The notes under the pieces were generated by a model, which saw nothing but the letters and a program-made list of their open reading frames with translations, made no database searches and had not been told where the DNA came from. 64,000 nt of DNA from an uncultured Pseudovibrio sp. (GTDB lineage Bacteria; Pseudomonadota; Alphaproteobacteria; Rhizobiales; Stappiaceae). This document shows, piece by piece, positions 36,044 to 45,013 of the stretch. A program made the translations under genes and the position numbers. Where the stretch lies: NCBI GenBank assembly GCA_947496145.1, contig CANMBS010000021.1, forward strand, positions 27,158-91,157. Reading direction: 5' to 3'. Position 1 is the first letter of the stretch. Each line of letters starts with the position of its first letter.

Positions 36044-37252
36044 GTGAGTTTGCGCGATAAGTTTGATCGTATTGCGCCGCTCTTTGAAAAGGGTGGCAAA
36101 TACGAAAAGTTTTACGCCGTCTATGAGATGGTGGACACTTTCATCTACACTCCCAAAACAGTAACCAGCGTTGCGCCGCACGCTCGTGATCATGCTGATC
36201 TGAAGCGTGTCATGACCTATGTTGTGCTGGCGACGATCCCTGCGATCCTGTTTGGTATGTACAATACCGGCCTGCAGACCAACTCTGCACTGGCTGCAAT
36301 GGGTATTACTGAGCCTGCTGGCTGGAGAGCGTTCATCCTCTCCATGCTGGGTATCGGTTTTAACCCAGACAACATCTTCGCCAATATGGCGCATGGTGCG
36401 CTGTACTTCCTGCCGATCTACATCGTAACGCTCGGTGTTGGTGGCGTGTTCGAAGTACTGTTCGCCATTGTGCGTGGCCACGAAGTGAACGAAGGGTTCT
36501 TCGTTTCTTCTATGCTCTACACGTTGATCCTTCCAGCTTCTACGCCGCTTTGGCAGGTTGGGCTTGGCATCGCGTTTGGTGTGGTCATTGGTAAGGAAGT
36601 GTTCGGTGGTACCGGCAAGAACTTCCTGAACCCGGCGCTTGTTGGCCGTGCGTTCCTTTACTTCGCTTATCCGGCAGCAATGTCTGGTGATGCGGTGTGG
36701 ACGCCAGTTGATGGCTTCTCCGGTGCGACTGCACTGGGTGTTGCTGCTGCTGACGGTATGCAGGGTCTGGCCTCCAACGGCATCACATGGATGAGCTCTT
36801 TTGTTGGGACCATTCAGGGTTCCTTCGGTGAGACTTCCACGATTGCAATTGCAATTGGTGGTGTGTTCCTCGTGAGCACCGGGATTGCGAACTACCGTCT
36901 CATCCTTGGGTGTCTGGGTGGCATGATTGGTTTCAGCCTGTTGCTGAACCTGATTGGTTCTGACACCAACCCAATGTTTGCAATGCCCTGGTACTGGCAC
37001 CTCGTCACTGGTGGCTTCATGTTTGGCCTCGTGTTCATGGTGACTGAGCCTGTGACTGCTGCCATGACCAATCCGGGCCGTTATATCTATGCTGCGCTGA
37101 TTGGGGTTATGTGTATTCTCATTCGTGTCATCAACCCGGCCTTCCCAGAGGGTATGATGCTGGCAATTCTGTTCGGCAACATCTTCTCTCCGCTGATCGA
37201 CTACTTCGTTGTGAAGGCGAACATCACACGGAGGATGAAGCGTCATGCCTAA
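36044..37252 (+). CDS. nqrB: Na+-NQR subunit B
   Basis: A 402-residue polytopic membrane subunit starting at GTG. Covalent FMN is carried on Thr229 in DGFSGATALG, the ApbE target motif. Riboflavin, the Na+ path and the quinone site also involve this subunit. About ten hydrophobic segments follow residue 54; GKNFLNPALVGRAFLYFAYP is a strongly conserved block. An AGAGGG site overlaps the end of nqrA. Confidence 0.97.
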   Translation: MSLRDKFDRIAPLFEKGGKYEKFYAVYEMVDTFIYTPKTVTSVAPHARDHADLKRVMTYVVLATIPAILFGMYNTGLQTNSALAAMGITEPAGWRAFILSMLGIGFNPDNIFANMAHGALYFLPIYIVTLGVGGVFEVLFAIVRGHEVNEGFFVSSMLYTLILPASTPLWQVGLGIAFGVVIGKEVFGGTGKNFLNPALVGRAFLYFAYPAAMSGDAVWTPVDGFSGATALGVAAADGMQGLASNGITWMSSFVGTIQGSFGETSTIAIAIGGVFLVSTGIANYRLILGCLGGMIGFSLLLNLIGSDTNPMFAMPWYWHLVTGGFMFGLVFMVTEPVTAAMTNPGRYIYAALIGVMCILIRVINPAFPEGMMLAILFGNIFSPLIDYFVVKANITRRMKRHA

Positions 37253-38066
37253 TGCTGAAAATACAACAGCTTCAACAGGTCTGTGGGCGCGCTTCAATGC
37301 GATGCCTCTGGACTCCGCTCCGCGCACCATCACCGTTGCTGTGGTCCTGTGTCTGATCTGTTCCATGATTGTTTCCGGTGCTGCGGTGATGTTGAAGCCA
37401 CAGCAGGAAATCAATAAGACGCTGGACAAGAAGACCAACATCCTGAAGGTTGCAGGTCTTTATGAGGACGGCATCGACGTTGCGAAAGCGTTTGGCGCAT
37501 TTGAGCCGCGTCTGGTTGATATTGCGACCGGCAAGTTCTCCAATGCGGAAGATGCAGCGACCTATGACCAGCGTGCGGCTGCGAAAGATCCGGCACGCTC
37601 TGTTGTTCTGGCGAATGATCCTGCATCCATTAAGCGTCAGGCAAATCTGGCCTCTGTTTATCTGCTTCGTGATGATGCCGGCAAAATTGAGCGTATCATT
37701 TTGCCAGTCCACGGCTATGGCCTGTGGTCCACGCTTTACGGCTTCATCGCACTGAATGCGGATGGCAACGAAGTGTATGGCCTGCGCTTCTATTCTCACG
37801 GTGAGACGCCGGGTCTGGGGGCTGAGGTGGACAATCCAAAATGGATGGCTCAGTGGCCGGGTAAGTTGGTTTACGGCGAGAACGGCGCGGTTAACATCGG
37901 CGTTGGTAAAGCTGCTCCAGCAGGTATTGATGGCTCTAAACACCACATTGACGCGATTGCAGGTGCAACGCTGACCTCCCGTGGCGTTGATAACCTCGTT
38001 AAGTTCTGGATGGGCGAGCAAGGCTTCAAGCTCTTCCTCGACAATCTGAAAAAAGGAGAGGCGTAA
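37245..38066 (+). CDS. nqrC: Na+-NQR subunit C
   Basis: A 273-residue subunit with one N-terminal span (residues 29-50) and a periplasmic FMN-binding domain. The flavinylation motif reads AGATLTS with Thr242 as the FMN site; the first residue is Ala where Ser is common, which should be tolerated since the Thr is intact. It overlaps nqrB by 8 bp, implying translational coupling. Confidence 0.96.
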   Translation: MPNAENTTASTGLWARFNAMPLDSAPRTITVAVVLCLICSMIVSGAAVMLKPQQEINKTLDKKTNILKVAGLYEDGIDVAKAFGAFEPRLVDIATGKFSNAEDAATYDQRAAAKDPARSVVLANDPASIKRQANLASVYLLRDDAGKIERIILPVHGYGLWSTLYGFIALNADGNEVYGLRFYSHGETPGLGAEVDNPKWMAQWPGKLVYGENGAVNIGVGKAAPAGIDGSKHHIDAIAGATLTSRGVDNLVKFWMGEQGFKLFLDNLKKGEA

Positions 38067-38722
38067 TGGCTGGCAAAGACTTCTCCATGCTCAAGGACCC
38101 GATGGTCGATAACAACCCGATCACACTTCAGGTTCTGGGCATCTGTTCCGCGCTTGCGGTAACCTCTTCCTTAAAGGTTGCGCTGGTGATGGCGATTGCG
38201 GTGACGTTTGTGACAGCGTTCTCCAACTTCTTCATCTCTATCCTGCGTAACCAGATTCCGTCTTCTATCCGCATTATCGTGCAGATGGTGATTATTGCGT
38301 CGCTCGTTATTCTGGTGGACCAGATCCTGAAGGCGTATCTCTATGAGATCTCCAAGACACTTTCTGTATTTGTTGGTCTGATCATCACTAACTGTATCGT
38401 GATGGGCCGCGCTGAAGCGTACGCCATGAAGAACCCACCAATCCCATCCTTCCTTGATGGCATCGGTAACGGTCTGGGCTACTCCCTGATCCTGCTGCTG
38501 GTTGGTGTTGTGCGTGAGCTGTTCGGCTCCGGTTCCCTGTTTGGTGTTCAAATTCCTGAAACCGTGAACAACGGTGGCTGGTATGTGCCTAACGGTTTGC
38601 TGCTGCTGCCTCCTTCCGCGTTCTTCGTGATTGGTCTGCTGATCTGGGGGTTCCGTACATGGAAGCCAGCGCAGGTAGAAAAGCGCGAATACAAGATCAT
38701 GTCTGAAGAGGGAGCTCACTGA
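38066..38722 (+). CDS. nqrD: Na+-NQR subunit D
   Basis: A 218-residue membrane subunit with six predicted spans, paralogous to NqrE and to RnfE. The two conserved membrane cysteines, in [10 protein letters not shown] and [16 protein letters not shown], provide half of the intramembrane iron site shared with NqrE. Its start overlaps the nqrC stop by one base (TAATG). Confidence 0.97.
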   Translation: MAGKDFSMLKDPMVDNNPITLQVLGICSALAVTSSLKVALVMAIAVTFVTAFSNFFISILRNQIPSSIRIIVQMVIIASLVILVDQILKAYLYEISKTLSVFVGLIITNCIVMGRAEAYAMKNPPIPSFLDGIGNGLGYSLILLLVGVVRELFGSGSLFGVQIPETVNNGGWYVPNGLLLLPPSAFFVIGLLIWGFRTWKPAQVEKREYKIMSEEGAH

Positions 38723-38724
38723 TT

Positions 38725-39333
38725 ATGGAAGGGCTTCTTTCCCTCGCCGTAAAGGCTATCTTTATCGAGAACCTTGCGCTCTCCTTCTTCCTTGGAATGT
38801 GTACATTCCTTGCAGTTTCCAAGAAGGTTGAGACTGCACTGGGTTTGGGTATCTCCGTTGTGGTTGTGCAGGCGCTGACTGTGCCGATCAACAACGTGCT
38901 GTACAATACTCTGCTGAACGAAGGTGCGCTGGATTGGGCTGGCCTTGAAGGCACAGACCTACGCTTTCTGGGACTGATTTCCTACATTGGCGTTATCGCT
39001 GCTGTGGTGCAGATCCTTGAGATGTTCCTCGACCGCTATGTGCCTGCGCTTTACAACGCGCTGGGTATCTTCCTGCCGCTGATTACGGTGAACTGCGCGA
39101 TTATGGGTGGTTCTCTGTTCATGGTGGAGCGTGACTACAATCTGGCTGAGGCTTCCGTTTACGGTGTATCCTCCGGTATCGGTTGGGCGCTCGCAATTAC
39201 CGCAATGGCTGGTGTGCGTGAAAAGCTGAAATACTCTGACGTTCCTGATGGATTGCAGGGCCTTGGCATCACCTTCATCACCGCTGGTTTGATGGCTATG
39301 GGTTTCATGGCTTTCTCAGGCGTAAAGCTGTAA
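38725..39333 (+). CDS. nqrE: Na+-NQR subunit E
   Basis: A 202-residue membrane subunit with six spans, the inverted-topology partner of NqrD (RnfA relative). Cysteines in [11 protein letters not shown] and [11 protein letters not shown] complete the intramembrane iron centre. Starts two bases after the nqrD stop. Confidence 0.97.
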   Translation: MEGLLSLAVKAIFIENLALSFFLGMCTFLAVSKKVETALGLGISVVVVQALTVPINNVLYNTLLNEGALDWAGLEGTDLRFLGLISYIGVIAAVVQILEMFLDRYVPALYNALGIFLPLITVNCAIMGGSLFMVERDYNLAEASVYGVSSGIGWALAITAMAGVREKLKYSDVPDGLQGLGITFITAGLMAMGFMAFSGVKL

Positions 39334-39345
39334 GGGGGCGAGCAG

Positions 39346-40569
39346 ATGCAAGATTTTACCTGGGGCATTACGCTCTTTACTCTGATCGTGCTTGCGCTGG
39401 TGATCGTCATTCTTATGGCGCGCAGCAAGCTGGTTGCTTCTGGCGACGTTCAGATCGAAATCAACGGTGAGCAGACTGTTTCCGTTCCTGCGGGTGGCAA
39501 GTTGCTCAACGTTCTGGCAGATCAGAAGATCTTCGTTCCTTCCGCTTGTGGTGGCGGTGGCACCTGTGCTCAGTGCCGCGTGAAAGTGCACGAGGGCGGT
39601 GGTTCCATTCTGGCAACTGAGGAAAGCCACATCACCAAGCGTGAAGCACGCTGTGGTGATCGTCTTTCCTGTCAGGTTGCTGTGAAGCAAGACATGAAGA
39701 TCGAAGTGCCTGAAGAAGTGTTCGGCGTGAAAAAGTGGGAGTGTACTGTTCGCTCCAACGAAAACGTTGCAACCTTCATTAAGGCGTTGGTTCTGGACCT
39801 GCCAGAAGGCGAAGACGTGAACTTCCGTGCTGGTGGTTACATTCAGATTGAAGCGCCTGCGCACAAGCTGAAATACACCGACTTCGATATAGAAGAGCAG
39901 TACCGCGAAGACTGGGACAAGTTCAATCTCTGGCAGTACGAGTCCATCGTGGACGAGCCGGTTGAGCGCGCTTATTCCATGGCGAACTACCCGGACGAAA
40001 AAGGCATGATCATGCTGAATGTTCGTGTTGCTTCTCCACCTCCTGGTACCACTGGCATTCCGGCTGGTAAGATGTCTTCATTCATCTTTAACCTGAAGCC
40101 AGGCGACAAGGTGACCATCTCCGGTCCGTTTGGTGAGTTCTTCGCCCGCGAGACTGACAAGGAAATGGTGTTCATTGGTGGTGGTGCGGGTATGGCGCCT
40201 ATGCGCTCTCACATCTTCGATCAGCTGAAGCGTCTTGAGAACCGCGACCGCAAGATCACTTTCTGGTACGGTGCTCGTTCCAAGAAAGAGATGTTCTTCG
40301 TTGAGGACTTCGACCAGCTGGCGAAAGAGTTCCCGAACTTCACATGGCATGTGGCGCTTTCTGATCCGCAGCCAGATGATGACTGGGACGGTTACACCGG
40401 GTTCATTCACAACGTGCTTTACAACGAGTACCTGAAGGACCACGCCGCGCCAGAAGACTGCGAGTACTACATGTGTGGTCCTCCGATCATGAACCAGTCC
40501 GTGATCAACATGCTGCTTGATCTGGGTGTTGAGCGCGAAGACATCATGCTGGACGATTTCGGCGGTTAA
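39346..40569 (+). CDS. nqrF: Na+-NQR subunit F, NADH-oxidising
   Basis: A 407-residue electron-input subunit. One N-terminal span (residues 6-24) anchors a 2Fe-2S ferredoxin domain with Cys68, Cys74 and Cys77 ([15 protein letters not shown]) and Cys109 (GDRLSCQ), followed by FAD-binding (RAYSMANYP) and NADH-binding ([27 protein letters not shown]) domains. NADH gives electrons to FAD, then the cluster, then the NqrD/E iron site. Last gene of the operon, followed by a good terminator. Confidence 0.97.
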   Translation: MQDFTWGITLFTLIVLALVIVILMARSKLVASGDVQIEINGEQTVSVPAGGKLLNVLADQKIFVPSACGGGGTCAQCRVKVHEGGGSILATEESHITKREARCGDRLSCQVAVKQDMKIEVPEEVFGVKKWECTVRSNENVATFIKALVLDLPEGEDVNFRAGGYIQIEAPAHKLKYTDFDIEEQYREDWDKFNLWQYESIVDEPVERAYSMANYPDEKGMIMLNVRVASPPPGTTGIPAGKMSSFIFNLKPGDKVTISGPFGEFFARETDKEMVFIGGGAGMAPMRSHIFDQLKRLENRDRKITFWYGARSKKEMFFVEDFDQLAKEFPNFTWHVALSDPQPDDDWDGYTGFIHNVLYNEYLKDHAAPEDCEYYMCGPPIMNQSVINMLLDLGVEREDIMLDDFGG

Positions 40570-40597
40570 GCGCTGAGTGTACTGCAAGAATTGAGAG

Positions 40598-40627
40598 ACC
40601 CGGTGTCGAGAGGTGCCGGGTTTTTTA
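40598..40627 (+). terminator. Rho-independent terminator of nqrABCDEF
   Basis: ACCCGG (40598-40603) pairs with CCGGGT (40616-40621) and is followed by TTTTTT. It lies about 28 bases after the nqrF stop. Confidence 0.88.
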
Positions 40628-40687
40628 TTGCCCTGAGTTCAGTCTGTGCGATAATGCAGTCTGTAGTTTAAACAGGTTAGATGTTTT

Positions 40688-41149
40688 ATGGATACTTTTC
40701 AGATTAACTCATGGAAGTATGTGGGACGCTTTACAGCCATATATGCGCTGTTCAAGGTTGCTCTCATTGTTCTTGGGATGGTTATTGCCTTTGGCTGGGG
40801 TGTTGAGCTTCCTTTGCAGTATGCTGCATATATGATTGGGTTTGCCAGCGGCATATTGGTTGGGGGTACAATCTACAAAAGGCACCGTGTTCGACTGGAA
40901 GGCAAACCATTGATCAGGTTTATGGTGATGTGCCTGATTGGAACCTGGGTCGTTGATGGCGCTATTTCACTACTGGCGCTGTTTGGAGACCCTAACTTAC
41001 AGAGGGTACTGGAACTTCCAATCGTATTGCTCTTTCTTTTTCTCTTCTTTTCACTCCTCAATCTCTGCACAATCTGGTTTGGGTTGAGATTAGGGTTCCA
41101 GACAGCTGAAAAAGAAGTAACCAAACAAGAAGCCTTGAAAACAAACTGA
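40688..41149 (+). CDS. ABZJ_00895-type small membrane protein
   Basis: A 153-residue inner-membrane protein with four predicted spans (about residues 17-38, 45-62, 80-99 and 108-133). The opening SWKYVGRFTAIYALFKVAL and the four-span layout resemble the family named ABZJ_00895 in automated annotations, whose function is unknown. It is the first of a cluster of small membrane genes at 40.7-42.8 kb. Confidence 0.6.
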   Translation: MDTFQINSWKYVGRFTAIYALFKVALIVLGMVIAFGWGVELPLQYAAYMIGFASGILVGGTIYKRHRVRLEGKPLIRFMVMCLIGTWVVDGAISLLALFGDPNLQRVLELPIVLLFLFLFFSLLNLCTIWFGLRLGFQTAEKEVTKQEALKTN

Positions 41150-41209
41150 TTGCTCATGGTGGTTGAATTATCAGGATCGAGGCCAAAGAGATTTGCTATA
41201 TACTAAGAT

Positions 41210-41768
41210 GTGCTGGTCTTTACGCTTCTCTATTTCTTATCTGTTCTGATTTGGCTAGACGCCTCGCTTCTTATCGCTTTAATTCTGGGCGTGAGCCTGT
41301 TCAGCGAGGAAGTGCTGTATTTGATCGCCGGATTGAATGCGGTGCTCTTTGCGGTTTGGTTTACCAGAAAAAGAAGTATCAAATTTCCAGTATAGGGATT
41401 CTGGGTTTTGCCGCATTGCTTGCAATACATGCTTTACTCGTGAGAGAGGTGAACACTTCCTTACAGCTTAAGTTGCTCCAATTATATGTCTGGACTGAGC
41501 CGGTTTCTGGAGAGGATGAGCTGTTGGCTGAGCCTGATGGTCTTCGGTTTGTGATTGAAGCAATGCAGCTGGCGGCTTCTTATTTTGTGTATCTGCTTGT
41601 AATCTGGGGTGGTCTCTGGCTGGGCAGTTGGCTCGCTAAAGCAGTTCGCGTTGAAGCTGAAACGCTTGATCTGCTTTAGCTTTTGTTTTTGCGTATCTTT
41701 ATCTGAAAACCGGTGTCCACTTTTCAGAGATACGCTTTAAGAGGGCGAAGCGGCGCGTTGCTGTATGA
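41210..41768 (+). pseudogene. Membrane-protein gene broken by a frameshift and a repeat insertion
   Basis: A GTG-started frame gives MLVFTLLYFLSVLIWLDASL and further hydrophobic text to VLFAVWFTRKR, then stops at 41393-41395. A second frame takes over near an A-rich run at 41371-41380 and continues KKKYQISSIGILGFAALLAI to a final span (ASYFVYLLVIWGGLWLGSWL). Its present end at 41679 lies inside a two-hairpin element. Removing the element and one TA extends the protein by KRAKRRVAV to a stop at 41766-41768, a basic cytoplasmic tail typical after a last span. The intact ancestor would be a four-span membrane protein. Confidence 0.65.
41639..41737 (+). mobile_element. RIME-like two-hairpin element, copy 2 (99 bp), flanked by TA
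   Basis: Same structure and ends (AAGCAGTTCGCG to GAGATACGCTT) as the copy at 15254-15351, with only a few differences including one extra C. TA flanks it at 41637-41638 and 41738-41739. It supplies the present last 14 codons of the broken membrane-protein gene. Confidence 0.88.
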
Positions 41769-41802
41769 TGCTCTCAGCCGATATTGATTTGGAATTTTGT
41801 TG

Positions 41803-42300
41803 ATGAGACTTCTTTTTGCTCTGTTTGGGTATACGATTTTGTTTTTGATCGCGCATGCTTACTATGATGCGATTATGAACTTCGCAGGAATGCTAATGCT
41901 TATGAGTGGTGTTCCGCTTGATGTTGAAGGGATGTTTGGGGCAAAGATGTACATAAACCTCTTTGCCAATGCCGCGATACCAGCCTTTATTATTGGCATT
42001 ATTTTGTTCCCTAAAAGACTGACTGAAATCCGCTGGTATCATCTCGTTATTCTTGCCCTTTCTTTTTCGGTTGCCTATAGAGTGATGGAGATAGCGTTTA
42101 TGCGCTTTATTATCAGCATCATGGAAAAGGATGCAGGGGCTGAAGCGTTGAAACTCTGGGAGTATTCTTCTTTCCTAATTTTTTCTCATGGGCTTGTTTA
42201 TTCAGTTCCGGTTTTTGTTGGGCTGTTTTTTGCCGTAGCTCTTAGGAAGAAACGGCATCAAAGATTTTTAGAGGCAATAAGTGATGCAAGTAAAAGTTAG
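41803..42300 (+). CDS. Hypothetical four-span membrane protein, 165 aa
   Basis: Starts MRLLFALFGYTILFLIAHAY. Predicted spans lie at about residues 3-20, 47-66, 79-98 and 127-148, with a basic C-terminal tail (LRKKRHQRF). It overlaps the next gene, of the same length and layout, by 17 bp, so they are probably translated together and may form a pair. No family recognised. Confidence 0.6.
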   Translation: MRLLFALFGYTILFLIAHAYYDAIMNFAGMLMLMSGVPLDVEGMFGAKMYINLFANAAIPAFIIGIILFPKRLTEIRWYHLVILALSFSVAYRVMEIAFMRFIISIMEKDAGAEALKLWEYSSFLIFSHGLVYSVPVFVGLFFAVALRKKRHQRFLEAISDASKS

Positions 42301-42781
42301 TTCCTGGTGGGTTCTGGGGATGGCCACTGTCTATGTCCTGGTTGAGTTTGCCGCTGATCGCTTGATTGTCAGTTTGCCCTTTTTTGATTTCCCATTGTCA
42401 TTTTTGATTTTCTTCGGCTTTCTGGGAATGATCATACCTGCACTCATTGCTGCTATGAGTGTTATTGCCTTGACGCGAATGCGTTGCGGTCAGGTGTTCT
42501 CTCAAAATCAATTATATAATCTTGCTGTTATCAGCGTACTTCTGGAAGTGCCGCTTTATTGGATAATCGCCCTTGTGTTGTATCCATCTTCAGCAAGCTT
42601 TTCAGAGATAATGGAGTTTATGGGGGCACAAGATCATGCAGAAGCCTTGGGGTTCTTCATGATTTTAATGTTCTTGTTTAACCTGTTTATTGCGATGCTT
42701 TTGAGATGGCTGGCATTACGTATCTCTATTTGGATATATTTCAAATTTGCACCAGTTAAGAATATGGAAAGCGCAAGCTAG
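42284..42781 (+). CDS. Hypothetical four-span membrane protein, 165 aa
   Basis: Starts MQVKVSSWWVLGMATVYVLV within the end of the preceding gene. Four hydrophobic segments (about 9-23, 36-62, 78-98 and 123-146) match the size and span order of its neighbour, suggesting an old duplication with strong divergence. AT-rich codon use. Function unknown. Confidence 0.6.
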   Translation: MQVKVSSWWVLGMATVYVLVEFAADRLIVSLPFFDFPLSFLIFFGFLGMIIPALIAAMSVIALTRMRCGQVFSQNQLYNLAVISVLLEVPLYWIIALVLYPSSASFSEIMEFMGAQDHAEALGFFMILMFLFNLFIAMLLRWLALRISIWIYFKFAPVKNMESAS

Positions 42782-42993
42782 TTAGTGCCTGCTTTGTTTC
42801 ATGTGTGAGTTTTCTAAAATCTGACTGTTTGTGTGCGTCTCCTCTAAAAGATTCGGAAGCTAAAATGATCAGTAGTGAATGCTTACAGGGGCCTGTTGTG
42901 CTTATGCGTTCTTTTGTGCAGGCTCTTCAGCTTGAAGCGTGTTCTGATTAGAGGCTCGCGGCTTTTAACAGGGAGCGCTGTAAAAGGTTTGGT

Positions 42994-43551
42994 ATGACGC
43001 ACAACACCGCTTTGCTCATTATCGCGTGCCAGAACGATCATTTTCCGGGTGGGAAGTTTGAACTCCCCAGACAGATGGAAGCTGCGACAAACATTGTAGA
43101 GTTGCTTAATGATGCAAGAGCGCACCATGAATTTGTCATTCATATCAAGCATGTCTACAAAGATCCGCAATCACCTTATATGGCAGAAGGATCTTTTGGA
43201 GCTGAGATCAATAAGATGGCCTGGCCGAAAGAGGGGGAGCCAGTGGTTACCAAGTACAGTTTCAACGCTCTGAGTGGTACTAACCTCCAGCAACTGCTGA
43301 GCGAGCATAAGATTGATGATCTGGTGATTTGCGGGGCTATGAGCCAGTACTGCATTATTGAGACTGCACGTGCTACTATGGATCTGGGATATCCGGTGAC
43401 TGTTGTTTATGATGCTTGTGCAGCTAGCCCCATGGAATTTCGCGGGCATGAAGTGCCAGTGGATGATGTTCAGGCGGCGATTATGGCGTCTCTTATCTTC
43501 TCCAATGCTTCTGTTGTTTCGACAGATGAATTTCTGACGAGCCCGCATTAA
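42994..43551 (+). CDS. Isochorismatase-like hydrolase, copy 1 (catalytic Asp missing)
   Basis: A 185-residue cysteine-hydrolase-superfamily protein. The Cys lies in ICGAMSQYCIIETARATMD, the Lys in VVTKYSFNA, and the cis-peptide turn precedes GAMSQ. Where copies 2 and 3 have the catalytic Asp (IVDCQND, IIDCQND) this copy reads IIACQND, with codon GCG for Ala. In nicotinamidase this Asp is one of the Asp-Lys-Cys triad, so activity is likely lost or altered. AAAAGG precedes the ATG. Confidence 0.88.
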   Translation: MTHNTALLIIACQNDHFPGGKFELPRQMEAATNIVELLNDARAHHEFVIHIKHVYKDPQSPYMAEGSFGAEINKMAWPKEGEPVVTKYSFNALSGTNLQQLLSEHKIDDLVICGAMSQYCIIETARATMDLGYPVTVVYDACAASPMEFRGHEVPVDDVQAAIMASLIFSNASVVSTDEFLTSPH

Positions 43552-43663
43552 GACCTCTGCTTTTAGTTTCATGTCTTTCAATTACTTCGGTGTGCAGGAT
43601 GACAAAGCGAAGCTACCCTTGGGCAATAGCGATCTGGCGGTGAGAGTTAATTTTTCCAGGAAT

Positions 43664-43737
43664 GCTTCATCTGCTATAGCTTTTGTTTTTGCGTATCTTT
43701 ATCCGAAAACCGGTGTCCACTTTTCAGAGATACGCTT
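43664..43737 (+). mobile_element. RIME-like element, copy 3 (truncated)
   Basis: From CTTCATCTGCTATAGC the sequence follows copy 2 through GCGTATCTTTATCCGAAAAC, CGGTGTCCAC and TTTTCAGAGATACGCTT. The right hairpin is complete; the left half is unrecognisable and no TA follows the right end. It separates isochorismatase copies 1 and 2. Confidence 0.85.
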
Positions 43738-43847
43738 CAGAAGGGTATCTCAGGATTTTCTAAAATCTGTCGGTAAATCTCCGGTATGCTTAAATATGTT
43801 AGGCTTATTGTTGGTTCAGAGAAAACCAAGTGCACTGAGGTTTGCCG

Positions 43848-44408
43848 ATGACTAAACGGGCCTTAATCATTGTTGACTGCCAAAACGATTACTTCCCCGG
43901 AGGAGCCTGTCCTCTTGCCGGGCAGGTAGAAGCGGGAAAGAATATCTCTCGTTTGCTGGAAGTGGTTCGTGATAACAACGAAAACGTCATTCATCTTCAG
44001 CATATGTACAAAGATAAGTCGGAGCCGTATCTGGTTGAGGGCACGGCGGGGGTGGAAATCAATGAATGTGCGAAGCCGGTGAATGGGGAGCCTGTGGTCG
44101 TGAAGAACTATATGAACGGCTACAAAGACACCAATCTTGAGCAAATTCTCATTGATGCGGGGATTGATGAAATTGTTATGTGTGGTTCTATGAGCCAGAA
44201 TTGTGTGAATGCAACGGCGCGGCAGACACTTGACCTTGGGTATCCGCTCACCATCATTTACGATGCCTGTGCTACTGAGGCCCTTTCGTTCAACGGCGTA
44301 ACGGTTCCTGCGGACCACGTTCACACAGCAATGATGGCTTCTCTCAAGTTTGCCCATAGCCATGTGATTTCGACAGATGAGTTTTTGCATGAGATCAATG
44401 GTGGTTAA
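43848..44408 (+). CDS. Isochorismatase-like hydrolase, copy 2
   Basis: A 186-residue paralogue with a complete triad: Asp10 in ALIIVDCQNDYFPGG, Lys in VVVKNYMNG and Cys in MCGSMSQNCVNATARQT. Such enzymes hydrolyse amides (nicotinamidase-like) or vinyl ethers; the substrate is not deducible. GAGG precedes ATG 43848; an in-frame TTG six bases earlier is rejected. Separated from copy 1 by the truncated repeat and followed by copy 3 after 33 bp. Confidence 0.92.
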   Translation: MTKRALIIVDCQNDYFPGGACPLAGQVEAGKNISRLLEVVRDNNENVIHLQHMYKDKSEPYLVEGTAGVEINECAKPVNGEPVVVKNYMNGYKDTNLEQILIDAGIDEIVMCGSMSQNCVNATARQTLDLGYPLTIIYDACATEALSFNGVTVPADHVHTAMMASLKFAHSHVISTDEFLHEINGG

Positions 44409-44441
44409 CCTGAGTGACCTGAGTGTTTTAGTAGAGCGGAT

Positions 44442-44999
44442 ATGTCAAAAAAGGCCCTGATCATCATCGATTGCCAAAACGACTTCTTTCCTGGTGGAAA
44501 GTGTGAGTTGGAGGGCCAGGTGGAGGCTGCCGGGAATATTCAGATGTTGCTTTCTCAGGCACGCGGTCAGGATCAGACAATCGTTCACATTCAGCACCAT
44601 TTTAAGGAGAGGAATGCGCCTTTTACCGTTGAGGGGACAATTGGTGCTGAGATTCACGAGATGGTTCAGCCGCTGCCGCACGAACCGATAGTGACGAAGT
44701 ATACTTCCAATATCTTTCTCAATAACAATTTAAAGCAGATTCTGGATGATGAGAACGTAGAGGAACTGATACTTTGCGGCTCCATGAGCAAGGATTGCAT
44801 TGCAGCGGCTGCACATGCGACGACAGAACTGGGTTATCCCATCACGATCATCTATGACGCCTGTGCGACGCGAGAGCCGGGATCGTCAGATACATCCAGT
44901 CAGCAGGAGTTTGTTCAAGGGGCGATTATGGCGTCGCTTTCTTTTATCTGCAGTAATATCGTATCCACCGAGGAATACTTACAGGGGCAATCTTCATAG
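44442..44999 (+). CDS. Isochorismatase-like hydrolase, copy 3
   Basis: A 185-residue paralogue with Asp9 in LIIIDCQNDFFPGGK, Lys in VTKYTSN and Cys in LCGSMSKDCIAAAAHAT. All three copies share YDACAT/YDACAA and the C-terminal AxMASLxFxxxxxxSTxEx pattern (STDEF, STDEF, STEEY), so they arose by tandem duplication. It is convergent with the MFS gene, 14 bases away. Confidence 0.92.
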   Translation: MSKKALIIIDCQNDFFPGGKCELEGQVEAAGNIQMLLSQARGQDQTIVHIQHHFKERNAPFTVEGTIGAEIHEMVQPLPHEPIVTKYTSNIFLNNNLKQILDDENVEELILCGSMSKDCIAAAAHATTELGYPITIIYDACATREPGSSDTSSQQEFVQGAIMASLSFICSNIVSTEEYLQGQSS

Positions 45000-45013
45000 C
45001 AGGCAGATGCGTT

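Noticed and set aside
35957..37441. 494-codon open frame antisense to nqrB
   Set aside because: It mirrors nqrB codon by codon, is rich in His, Thr and Arg, and has no domain; nqrB is unmistakable.
41365..41385. Programmed -1 frameshift instead of a mutation in the broken membrane gene
   Set aside because: The A-run (five A) does not form a canonical X-XXY-YYZ slip site in the zero frame, and the same gene is also damaged by an insertion, so decay is simpler.
43571..43855. 94-codon frame between isochorismatase copies 1 and 2
   Set aside because: It runs through the truncated RIME-like element and has no binding site or family.
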